Shown: one piece after another, positions 6,288-13,664 of the stretch
Layout: every line of letters begins with the position of its first letter
How positions within the stretch are numbered: position 1 is the first letter of the stretch
Origin: an uncultured Clostridia bacterium
GTDB taxonomy: Bacteria; Bacillota; Clostridia; TANB77; UBA1234
DNA: 13,664 nt
Direction of reading: 5' to 3'
Assembly (NCBI GenBank): GCA_947624765.1
Contig: CANQLS010000016.1
Location: 1 to 13,664 of the forward strand
Translations under genes and position numbers: made by a program
The notes under the pieces: generated by a model
What the model saw: the letters and a program-made list of their open reading frames with translations, nothing else
Told to the model about the DNA's origin: nothing
The model's database searches: none

Positions 6288-9200
6288 TTATCTAACAACA
6301 CGTAGTTTAACTGTAATTTTCTCACCGTTAATGTCTAACTCTGTGCCTTCATTTTCTTCCTCTGCAATACTATCAGATAATGTTTCATCTGAAATTTGCT
6401 CTTTATTTCTCTCGATAATTTCAGCCATTTTTTTATTTCCAGCGTATTGCATTGCGATATGATTTTGTACTTCAAATCCAGAATCTTTTCTTAGATTTTG
6501 TATTTTAGAAATAAATTCTCTAACAAATCCTTCTTCTATTAATTCAGGAGTTAATTCAATATCTAATACAACTGTAATTCCGTCGTCTTGACTTGCAATA
6601 TATTTTTCTGATTTTGTAGTTTCAATTAATAAGTCATCTTCTAATAATTCAATAGCCACATCATCAATATTTAATGTTACTTTTCCTTGCTCCTTTAACT
6701 CTTTTACAAATGCAGTACCATCACCATTTTGCAATGTTTCATTAATTTTTGGAAGTACCTTACCGTATTTTGGTCCAACAGTTTTTAAATTTGGTTTTAC
6801 ATGATATGAAACGAAGTTACTTGCATCTTCTACAAATTCAATTTCTTTTACGTTAAGTTCTTCTTTTATGATGTCATAATAAGCTACATCTAATTTTTTC
6901 TTTGTACCAACATATGCTTTTGATAATACTTGTCTGTTCTTCAAATTAGAAACATTTCTGCACGCTCTTCCTAATGTAACTATTTGCAAAACAAGTTCCA
7001 TGTTTTCTTCAAGTTTAGTATCAATATATTTTTCATCTGCTACTGGAAAATCGCATAGGTGAATGCTTTCCGGTGCTGTGTTATCTAGATTTACTACTAA
7101 GTTTTGATAAATTTCTTCTGTCATAAATGGAACAAATGGTGCACATACTTTTGCTAAAGTAACTAGAGATGTATATAATGTCATGTATGCATTAATCTTG
7201 TCTTGCTCCATTCCCTTTGCCCAAAATCTTTCTCTACATCTTCTTACATACCAATTACTTAACTCATCTACAAAATCTTGTATAGCACGTGATGATTCTG
7301 TAATTTTATATTCTGTCATTAGTTCGTCAACTAACTTTACTAAAGAATTTAATTTAGATAAAATCCATTTATCCATTTGTGATAATTTTTCATATTCTAA
7401 TTTATAATTCATTGGATTAAATTCATCAATGTCAGCATATAGTACATAAAAAGCATAAGTGTTCCAGAATGTACCCATAAATTTTCGTTGATATTCACTA
7501 ACTCCATCATCATAAAATCTAGTTGGAAGCCATGGACTGCTACTAGCACAGAAATACCAACGCACAGCATCTGCTCCTTGTTTATCTAGCACTGACCAAG
7601 GATCTACAACATTTCCTTTATGCTTACTCATTTTTAATCCATCTTTATCTTGCACGTGTCCTAATACTAAACAATTTTCGAATGGTGATTTATCAAATAA
7701 CAATGTTGAAATTGCCATAAGTGTATAGAACCAACCTCTTGTTTGATCTATTGCTTCACTAATAAATTGTGCTGGAAAATGTTTTTCAAATAATTCTTTA
7801 TTTTCAAATGGATAATGATATTGTGCAAATGGCATAGAACCTGAATCAAACCAGCAGTCGATAACATATGGTACACGATGCATTTCCTTTCCACATTCTT
7901 GACACGTCATTGTAATTTCATCAATATATGGTTTATGCAATTCAATATCGTCTGGAACATTATGTCCTAATTCTTTTAATTCAGCTATACTTCCAACTGT
8001 ATGATAATGTCCACATTCACATTCCCAAACAGGAAGTGGCGTGCCCCAATAACGAGAACGTGATAATCCCCAGTCAATAACATTCTCTAAGAAGTTTCCA
8101 AATCTTCCATCTTTTATATTCTCTGGCATCCAATTTACTGTATTATTATTTTTAACAAGTTTATCTCTTAATTCAGACATTCTTATAAACCATGTATCAA
8201 TTGCATAATATAGAAGTGGTGTATCACATCTCCAACAGAATGGATAAGAGTGTTCATATGGAAGTGCTGCAAATAGCAAGCCTCTTTCTTCTAAATCGTG
8301 AAGAACTAGTTTGTCTGCATCTTTTACAAAAGTTCCTGCCCATTCTCCTGTTTCTTTAGAGAAATTACCTTGTTCGTCAACTAACTGTACAAATGGTAAA
8401 CCATTGTCTTTTCCTACACGTGAGTCATCTTCACCAAACGCAGGAGCAATATGTACAACGCCTGTACCATCACTTAGAGTAACGTAATTGTCTGCAACTA
8501 CGTACCATGCTTTTTCTTTTGGCTGTACAAAATGATATAATGGCTCATATTCTACTCCGCATAATTCTTCGCCTAACCATTCTCTTGTTTTTTCATAACT
8601 TCCCTCGATTACGCTACTAACTAATGCTTCAGCTAAGATATATTGAGTACCGTCTTCTACTTTTACTTGCACATATTTATCTTTTGGACTTACGCATAAA
8701 GCAACGTTAGACGGAAGTGTCCAAGGAGTAGTAGTCCATGCTAAAATATATGTATTATCTTCTTTCTTTAATTTAAATTTTGCAATACATGATGTTTCTT
8801 TTACGTCTTTATATCCTTGTGCTACTTCATGAGAAGAAAGCGATGTTCCACATCTTGGACAATATGGTACAACTTTATGACCTTTATATAATAATCCTTT
8901 ATCAGATATTGTTTTTAATGCCCACCAAACTGATTCAATGTAATCATTTTCATAAGTAACATATGGGTGCTCCATGTCAGCCCAAAAGCCTACTCTATCA
9001 CTCATAAGCTCCCATTCATGTTTATATTTCCATACACTTTCTTTACATTGTTTAATAAATGGCTCTACACCATATTTTTCAATTTGTGGTTTACCATTAA
9101 TGCCTAAAAGTTTTTCAACTTCTAATTCTACTGGTAGTCCGTGAGTATCCCAACCTGCTTTTCTTGGTACTTCATAACCTTTCATAGTCCAAAATCTAGG

Positions 9201-9404
9201 AACTACATCTTTAAATACTCTTGTTTCAATATGTCCTATATGTGGCTTACCGTTCGCAGTTGGAGGTCCATCATAAAACATAAAAGTAGGATGTCCTTCT
9301 CTTGCCTTAATGCTCTTCTTGAAAATATCATTTTTCTTCCAAAATTCAATGATATTTTTTTCTCTTTCGACGAAATTCAAATCTGTAGAAACTTTTTTGT
9401 ACAT
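6288..9404 (-). CDS. ileS: Isoleucyl-tRNA synthetase, type 2 (IleRS2-like)
   Basis: A 1038-residue class I synthetase that charges tRNA-Ile. It has the HIGH motif (55-58, in PPTANGKPHIGHI), the CP1 editing domain with TTTPWTLPSN (224-233) and the GTGVVHIAPAFGEDD tract (313-327), Zn-type cysteine pairs (C182/C185, C390/C393, C461/C463 with C501/C504), CWFDSG (517-522) and KMSKH (591-595). The anticodon-binding domain follows to about 850, then a C-terminal region ending without the Cys-rich zinc finger typical of IleRS1. That, the length and the KMSKHKGN form point to the type 2 class, which includes eukaryotic enzymes and the mupirocin-resistant MupA. It starts at an ATG with GAGGGGGA upstream, only 33 nt after the permease gene, so there is no room for a T-box leader. 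Editing residues appear intact. Confidence 0.96.
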   Translation of the reverse strand: MYKKVSTDLNFVEREKNIIEFWKKNDIFKKSIKAREGHPTFMFYDGPPTANGKPHIGHIETRVFKDVVPRFWTMKGYEVPRKAGWDTHGLPVELEVEKLLGINGKPQIEKYGVEPFIKQCKESVWKYKHEWELMSDRVGFWADMEHPYVTYENDYIESVWWALKTISDKGLLYKGHKVVPYCPRCGTSLSSHEVAQGYKDVKETSCIAKFKLKKEDNTYILAWTTTPWTLPSNVALCVSPKDKYVQVKVEDGTQYILAEALVSSVIEGSYEKTREWLGEELCGVEYEPLYHFVQPKEKAWYVVADNYVTLSDGTGVVHIAPAFGEDDSRVGKDNGLPFVQLVDEQGNFSKETGEWAGTFVKDADKLVLHDLEERGLLFAALPYEHSYPFCWRCDTPLLYYAIDTWFIRMSELRDKLVKNNNTVNWMPENIKDGRFGNFLENVIDWGLSRSRYWGTPLPVWECECGHYHTVGSIAELKELGHNVPDDIELHKPYIDEITMTCQECGKEMHRVPYVIDCWFDSGSMPFAQYHYPFENKELFEKHFPAQFISEAIDQTRGWFYTLMAISTLLFDKSPFENCLVLGHVQDKDGLKMSKHKGNVVDPWSVLDKQGADAVRWYFCASSSPWLPTRFYDDGVSEYQRKFMGTFWNTYAFYVLYADIDEFNPMNYKLEYEKLSQMDKWILSKLNSLVKLVDELMTEYKITESSRAIQDFVDELSNWYVRRCRERFWAKGMEQDKINAYMTLYTSLVTLAKVCAPFVPFMTEEIYQNLVVNLDNTAPESIHLCDFPVADEKYIDTKLEENMELVLQIVTLGRACRNVSNLKNRQVLSKAYVGTKKKLDVAYYDIIKEELNVKEIEFVEDASNFVSYHVKPNLKTVGPKYGKVLPKINETLQNGDGTAFVKELKEQGKVTLNIDDVAIELLEDDLLIETTKSEKYIASQDDGITVVLDIELTPELIEEGFVREFISKIQNLRKDSGFEVQNHIAMQYAGNKKMAEIIERNKEQISDETLSDSIAEEENEGTELDINGEKITVKLRVVR

Positions 9405-9437
9405 CTTGCTTCCCCCTCTTTTAATAAATATAATATT

Positions 9438-10646
9438 CTACTTTAGATATCTGGTAGCATCAGTTTTATACACCATAACCGCCGGTATCGTCCCTGCAAG
9501 TACGCTCAAAATTACTGCACCAATTAATACATATATTTCTGAAACTTGAACTGCAAAACCACTTATATTAATACCATAATTAACGGCAGTTATATTACCT
9601 AGTATGCCAATTGCAATGTGTGCTAATAAAAATCCTAGCAATGCTCCAATGATAGCAATTGTTAAAGTTTCTAATAGAATAGTCATAAATACTGTTTTTC
9701 TATTAGCTCCTAATGCTCTTAAAATAGATATATCTTTTCTACGCTCTATTGAAGCTGATAACATTGTAGTAAATAAAACGATAACTGATAAAAAGATTGA
9801 TACATATGCTACTAATGTTACAATTATTTCTCCTGCATTTAATGTTACTAATAATTGGCGAAGTGTTGCAGCTGGATTAATTGCTTGTATATCATTATTT
9901 TTACTTAAATCATTTGTTACCATTACTTGATTTGCTAAACTAGTTGTTTTTACTAATAGAGCAGTTATTAAATTTTCAGTATCTTCTCCGTGCATGCTTT
10001 CTTCATGCTCGCTATGTTCTTCTTCTTCTTCATGTGATAGTCCATGCACTTCCCACAAACTTTCAATATTAGTATAAATAACAGTATCACTTGGTGTTCT
10101 TGTTTGATTTAAAATTCCAACTACTTTATATTTAAAATCTCCATGCGTATGGCCACCTTCAGTTAATCCATGCATACCAGAAAATTCATCACCAATTCTA
10201 AGTCCTGTCATTCTTGCAACTGTAGAGCCGATTACAACTTCACCTGTTTGTGTAAATAATTCGCCCTCTTTTAATGAATATTTTTCATCAAAAAATTCTG
10301 ATGATGTTCCAATAATTTTATATCCATTATAATTATCACCCATGCCAATAGGCACTACTTTAACTACACGACTATCTCCTTGTAAACTTTCATAATATGA
10401 AATAGGAATATTAGCGATTGGAGCATCATAATAGAACATTGTACTTAAAACAAGTTGTGTACTGCTACCAGGTGCACCGACTAAAATATCATATGTTCCA
10501 GCATTTTCAACTATATTACTTTTCAACTGTGATGTTAAATTTTCTACACTAATAATCAACATAACACTAACAAGAATAGAAAATATAGTCAAAAAATTTC
10601 TTAATTTTTTTGATAATATATTTGTTTTCACAAATTGAAATATCAT
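9438..10646 (-). CDS. FtsX/MacB-type ABC permease with His-rich extracellular loop (ZrgC-like)
   Basis: A 402-residue permease with the MacB/FtsX layout: one TM helix near the N-terminus (about 18-35), a large extracellular domain (about 36-270) and three C-terminal TM helices (about 273-296, 320-348, 368-393) with the cytoplasmic SIERRKDISILRALGA tract (299-314). Several strings match, from memory, a permease family seen beside DUF3299 and DUF2796 proteins in zrg-type loci: DILVGAPGSSTQLVLS (53-68), YDAPIANIPIS (73-83), PIGMGDNYNGYKIIGT (99-114) and HGLTEGGHTHGDFKYKVVGIL (159-179). Eight His lie between 159 and 219, including an acidic stretch EEEEEHSEHEESMHGED (206-222), a likely metal-binding loop. 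It follows the ATPase gene by 14 nt with a GGAGG 10 nt before the ATG. Zinc is inferred, not shown; lipid or peptide export as in MacB/Lol is the alternative. Confidence 0.88.
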   Translation of the reverse strand: MIFQFVKTNILSKKLRNFLTIFSILVSVMLIISVENLTSQLKSNIVENAGTYDILVGAPGSSTQLVLSTMFYYDAPIANIPISYYESLQGDSRVVKVVPIGMGDNYNGYKIIGTSSEFFDEKYSLKEGELFTQTGEVVIGSTVARMTGLRIGDEFSGMHGLTEGGHTHGDFKYKVVGILNQTRTPSDTVIYTNIESLWEVHGLSHEEEEEHSEHEESMHGEDTENLITALLVKTTSLANQVMVTNDLSKNNDIQAINPAATLRQLLVTLNAGEIIVTLVAYVSIFLSVIVLFTTMLSASIERRKDISILRALGANRKTVFMTILLETLTIAIIGALLGFLLAHIAIGILGNITAVNYGINISGFAVQVSEIYVLIGAVILSVLAGTIPAVMVYKTDATRYLK

Positions 10647-10660
10647 TGTTATTACGCCTC

Positions 10661-11332
10661 CTATTTAATTGCTTCGTTTAATTCTTCTATGTTAATTACT
10701 TCGTCAAACATATCCAATTGAGAATTATTATGAGTAATTACAACTAAAGTTGCTTTTTCATCAAGTGCCATTTGCTTAATTAATTCCATAATTTTTGCAC
10801 CATTTTTGTAATCTAAATTTCCTGTTGGCTCATCAGCTAATATTACATTTGGTTTATTAACAATGCTTCTAGCAATTGCTACTCTTTGTCTTTCTCCTCC
10901 TGACAATGTTTTTACTTTTTGATTTAGCTTGCCGTCCATTCCTACTTTTTTCAAAATGTCTTCGGCTAATTCATTCATTTCTTTTTTTGTATATCGCTTA
11001 GAAAAAGCCATTGGTAAAACAACATTTTGTAAAACAGTAAATTCAGGAAACAAATTGAAATCTTGAAAAATATATCCAATATGATTTGCACGAAACAAAT
11101 CTCTTTCCTGCTCTGTAAGACTAGTTAATTCTACATCTTGAACTTCCACACTGCCTTCAGTTGGAGTAATCATTCCCGAAATCAAATTAAATAACGTTGT
11201 TTTTCCACATCCTGAGGAGCCAATAAAAGCTACATGTTTTTCATCTTTTATTTGCAATTCTTTCAATTTTAATGCTTCGATTTTTGTACCATTATCTTCA
11301 TATTGCATTCTAATATTTTTTAATTTAATCAT
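10661..11332 (-). CDS. ABC transporter ATPase, LolD/MacB family (ZrgB-like)
   Basis: A 223-residue nucleotide-binding subunit that would dimerise and drive the FtsX-like permease encoded 14 nt downstream. All motifs are intact: Walker A GSSGCGKT (38-45), Q-loop YIFQDF (87-92), signature LSGGERQ (143-149), Walker B VILADE (163-168) followed by PTGNLD D-loop, and the switch His201 in VVITHN. The LSGGERQRVAIARS and ADEPTGNLD forms are typical of the LolD/MacB/FtsE-like group that pairs with FtsX-type permeases, which often act by mechanotransmission and not by classic transport. The ATG has AGAGGA 7 nt upstream. An 82-nt gap separates it from the DUF3299-like gene; this contains an imperfect AT-rich hairpin but no convincing terminator, so co-transcription is likely. 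Confidence 0.93.
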   Translation of the reverse strand: MIKLKNIRMQYEDNGTKIEALKLKELQIKDEKHVAFIGSSGCGKTTLFNLISGMITPTEGSVEVQDVELTSLTEQERDLFRANHIGYIFQDFNLFPEFTVLQNVVLPMAFSKRYTKKEMNELAEDILKKVGMDGKLNQKVKTLSGGERQRVAIARSIVNKPNVILADEPTGNLDYKNGAKIMELIKQMALDEKATLVVITHNNSQLDMFDEVINIEELNEAIK

Positions 11333-11386
11333 ATACGATTCCTCTTTTCGTTTTTAATTACAATATTTTTTAAAGGCACAGATTAA

Positions 11387-11409
11387 TTAGAAAAGATTTA
11401 TCTTTCTAA
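11387..11409 (-). other. Imperfect AT-rich hairpin in the DUF3299-like/ABC gap
   Basis: TTAGAAAGA and TCTTTTCTAA, on the minus strand, can pair as about 9 bp with one bulged base around a TAAA loop, starting 5 nt after the upstream stop codon. No T-run follows, so strong termination is unlikely. It may simply be a weak stabilising structure. Confidence 0.25.
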
Positions 11410-11414
11410 TAACC

Positions 11415-12365
11415 TTATTCTCTTAACTTGTTATTCCAGCTATTAAACTCATCAAACAATGCTAAGTTTTCATCTTTGAAGCTGGTTAATGTTTGATAAG
11501 ATGATTGTTTTTCCTCATCTGTTTGATTTGATGCTTTAATTTCTTTCACTACAACTGCTACTCTTTCCAAAAGATTAATTTCTTTATTATATAAATCAAT
11601 TAATTCTTGATTTAATGCTTTTAAGTCTTCTTCTTCTGGTTCTACAGAAGCCACAATATCTGGACATTCTTTAATATATGATACATAACCATCTATATCG
11701 TCCCACATCGTATCTGCTTTAATACCGTCAATAATTTCAGCTACAGTTGTTCCATAATATTGCATAGTTTCTGGATTTGTTAAACTATCAATATTCATTT
11801 GTAACTGTTGAATATCTAATATCATTCCCTCTGAGTTTAACGCACTATAATAATTATCAACTGCTTTATTCTCACTATTTTCTTCTAAGTTCTCTATTCT
11901 ATCTGCAAGAATTCTAAATTGTGTAGTGTATCCAAAAGCATCAACTTTCGGTTCTACTTCTAGCGTACCATAAATGTTAACTGCATTTGTGCGGAATGTA
12001 ATACCAGTTCCGTTTGCCATCATAACATTCATAACATCTAATTTAGTAGTATCACCTATAGTGCAGAATGGGCATACAACGTATGGCTGACTTACTAAAT
12101 ATATAAAAGTTTCATCAACTGGGCTTTGCTCTGCCATATAACCCGAAAGTACTACTTTTTTACCATTTAATAATTGTAATCTTTGAGAAACATTTTTCTC
12201 ATTTGCAGTATTATCATACATTTCTGTAAATTTTATTGATGTATAATCTGCTGAATTGAAGCTACCTCTTGAAACTAATAACACAACTCCAATTAAAACA
12301 ATAATACCAACCACAACATATATTATTAAATTTTTTACTTCCTTATTTTTCTTAGAACTTTTCAT
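11415..12365 (-). CDS. Membrane-anchored DUF3299-like (ZrgE-like) protein with CPFC motif
   Basis: A 316-residue bitopic protein: a Lys-rich cytoplasmic tail, one TM helix (about 12-32), then an extracellular portion. Residues about 62-157 resemble the DUF3299/OB-like domain: LNGKKVVLSGYM (66-77), FIYLVSQPYVVCPFC (87-101), and RTNAVNIYGTLEVEPKVD (125-142) followed by strands to about 157. C98 and C101 form a CPFC motif that could bind metal or be redox-active. The rest (about 165-316) is a mostly helical, acidic extension with one more Cys (C234) that I do not recognise. The ATG follows GGAGGAGG, and the upstream gltX stop is 11 nt away. The next gene downstream is the ABC ATPase. The domain assignment is from pattern memory, so the family is probable and not certain. 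A metal chaperone or sensor role is inferred from the zrg-like context. Confidence 0.7.
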   Translation of the reverse strand: MKSSKKNKEVKNLIIYVVVGIIVLIGVVLLVSRGSFNSADYTSIKFTEMYDNTANEKNVSQRLQLLNGKKVVLSGYMAEQSPVDETFIYLVSQPYVVCPFCTIGDTTKLDVMNVMMANGTGITFRTNAVNIYGTLEVEPKVDAFGYTTQFRILADRIENLEENSENKAVDNYYSALNSEGMILDIQQLQMNIDSLTNPETMQYYGTTVAEIIDGIKADTMWDDIDGYVSYIKECPDIVASVEPEEEDLKALNQELIDLYNKEINLLERVAVVVKEIKASNQTDEEKQSSYQTLTSFKDENLALFDEFNSWNNKLRE

Positions 12366-12376
12366 TTGTCCTCCTC

Positions 12377-13664
12377 CTATATCCTATTAATTCGTTTTTC
12401 TACTCTTTCTCTTCCAAGATTTTTCAAAATCTCATATAAATCTGGTGTATTTCTTCTGCCTGTTACAGCTACTCGTACTACTGTACTAATATCTCCAACG
12501 TGTCCTTTATAATTTTCTGGATTTGCTTTATATTCCTTTACTTCTCTAGCATAACCAAATTTTTCAGCAACATCCTTCATTTTAGCAAACCATGTGTCTT
12601 TATCATCATTTTCATCATATACTTTTAAATATTCAGATAAAATATTTCTGATTTCATCTAAATCTGTAATTGCTTGCCATTCATCTTCATGTGGCTTTTC
12701 AAAGAAAATTTCATCATACAAATATTCTAAATTCTCTCTTAAATCAGACCACTTAGCTATATCCTTTCTTACTTTTGGACCTGTTCTTTCGATATTAAAA
12801 ATAGCAATTGTAAAGTCTTTATATTTTTCCATGTAGTTAGCTAAATCTGTATCAAATTCTTTTGCCCATGATAAGCCCTCATTATAAATTCTTTCAGCAG
12901 AGAAAAATGCAATTGTGTTTTTAGAAACATCATTTAACTTTATTAAATCAAATAATGCCCCACTCGAACTAATTTTATGTGGATCTACTTTAAATTCAGA
13001 AAGCGGAGCAAGTGGATTTTGCTTTCTCCATGTTTCAAAATTAGAATTTAAAATATTCATCAAATATTCAATAACTGCTTCTTTTGGATATCCATTTTCT
13101 TTATAATATGATGCCGAAGCTTCTGGATCTTTTCTCTTACTGATTTTTCGTTTACTTCCATTATCATCTTTCATAATTGTTGGAGTGTGAATATATTGTG
13201 GCATTTCAAAGCCTAATACTTCAAACAATTGAACATGAATTGGTATAGAAGAAATCCATTCTTCGCCACGTATTACATGAGTAGTTCTCATCAAATGGTC
13301 ATCTACAGCATGTGCAAAATGATAAGTAGGAAGTCCATCAGATTTAATAATAACAATATCTTGCACATTTTCAGGAAATTCAATATTGCCTCTAATCATA
13401 TCTTTAAATTTAATCTTCTTACTCATGCTACCTGGAGATTTTAAACGGATTATATATGGTTCTCCATTTTTTACTCTTTCAATCATTTGTTGTTCACTTA
13501 GTCTTCTACAAACTGCAAATTCGCCATAATATCCTGGCACAACTTTTAATCTTTCTTGTTTTTCTCTAATTGCATCTAACTCTTCAGCAGTGCAAAAACA
13601 AGGATAAGCTAGTCCTCTTTCAACTAACCATTTTGCATAACATTGATAAATATCTTTTCTTTGA
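12377..13664 (-). CDS. gltX: Glutamyl-tRNA synthetase, 5' end outside window
   Basis: At least 428 residues of a class I GluRS are visible. The reading frame stays open to the window edge, so the GTG at 13540 is an internal Val codon and not the start. The HIGH motif and roughly the first 60-80 residues are missing. Seen in order are a Zn-type CFC (visible residues 22 and 24, in YPCFCTAEEL) with a later Cys in FAVCRR, the IIKSDGLPTYHFAHAVDDH tract, RGEEW, the KMSKS-equivalent KISKR (visible residues 173-177, about 13133-13147), and a helical anticodon-binding domain ending with VAVTGRRNTPDLYEILKNLG. This charges tRNA-Glu, or tRNA-Gln as well if the organism uses the amidotransferase route. 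It is the first visible gene of the operon and overlaps the ribosome binding site of the next gene (stop TAG abuts GGAGGAGG). Its promoter is not in the window. Confidence 0.93.
   Translation of the reverse strand, partial: QRKDIYQCYAKWLVERGLAYPCFCTAEELDAIREKQERLKVVPGYYGEFAVCRRLSEQQMIERVKNGEPYIIRLKSPGSMSKKIKFKDMIRGNIEFPENVQDIVIIKSDGLPTYHFAHAVDDHLMRTTHVIRGEEWISSIPIHVQLFEVLGFEMPQYIHTPTIMKDDNGSKRKISKRKDPEASASYYKENGYPKEAVIEYLMNILNSNFETWRKQNPLAPLSEFKVDPHKISSSGALFDLIKLNDVSKNTIAFFSAERIYNEGLSWAKEFDTDLANYMEKYKDFTIAIFNIERTGPKVRKDIAKWSDLRENLEYLYDEIFFEKPHEDEWQAITDLDEIRNILSEYLKVYDENDDKDTWFAKMKDVAEKFGYAREVKEYKANPENYKGHVGDISTVVRVAVTGRRNTPDLYEILKNLGRERVEKRINRI

Noticed and set aside
9405..9437. T-box riboswitch upstream of ileS
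   Set aside because: Only 33 nt separate ileS from the permease gene, and no T-box motif or hairpin is present.
11387..11409. Hairpin after the DUF3299-like gene as a terminator
   Set aside because: It has a bulge, a weak A/T stem and no T-run, so it should not split the operon.
13538..13540. GTG at 13540 as the gltX start
   Set aside because: The same frame stays open to the window edge and upstream codons encode typical GluRS sequence (YPCFCTAEEL), so this is an internal Val.

Overview
The window is a low-GC, AT-rich stretch in which every supported gene lies on the minus strand, so transcription runs from high to low coordinates. Strong GGAGG-type ribosome binding sites, a pilin of the 'KGISLIALIITIIV' style, SLH-like repeats and a long type 2 isoleucyl-tRNA synthetase together suggest a monoderm Clostridia-like Bacillota, possibly an uncultured gut lineage. 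That assignment rests on style and family, not on any marker gene. I see no tRNA, rRNA, CRISPR array, transposase or prophage gene.

Reading in the direction of transcription, 13664 to about 5525 looks like one tightly spaced operon: glutamyl-tRNA synthetase (N-terminus outside the window), a membrane-anchored DUF3299-like protein with a CPFC motif, a LolD/MacB-type ABC ATPase, an FtsX/MacB-type permease with a His/Glu-rich extracellular loop, type 2 IleRS, and a thymidylate kinase-like protein. It ends in a clear AT-rich intrinsic terminator (5525-5564). The three middle genes resemble the zrg-type (zinc-regulated) ABC systems known from Proteobacteria such as Vibrio. Here they sit between two housekeeping synthetase genes in a Gram-positive. 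This is my main candidate for an under-described system.

A stand-alone IscS/NifS cysteine desulfurase (4333-5481) follows. Just after its stop codon is an unusually GC-rich hairpin.

The 303-nt gap 4030-4332 is regulatory: a good sigma-A-like promoter whose -35 box lies inside a perfect 12-bp palindrome, and just upstream three TGTAAYAT repeats at exact 11-bp spacing. This promoter faces a type IV pilus (T4P) cluster: a secreted SLH-like protein, a PilM-PilN fusion with a degraded nucleotide site, a PilO-like protein (ATGA overlap), a small membrane protein in the PilP position, and, after two tandem hairpins, a pilin-like protein that lacks Glu5 and runs off the window. PilM/N/O/P-like proteins would form the inner-membrane alignment complex of a T4P machine. 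With no outer membrane, the SLH-like protein is a plausible but unproven cell-wall partner.
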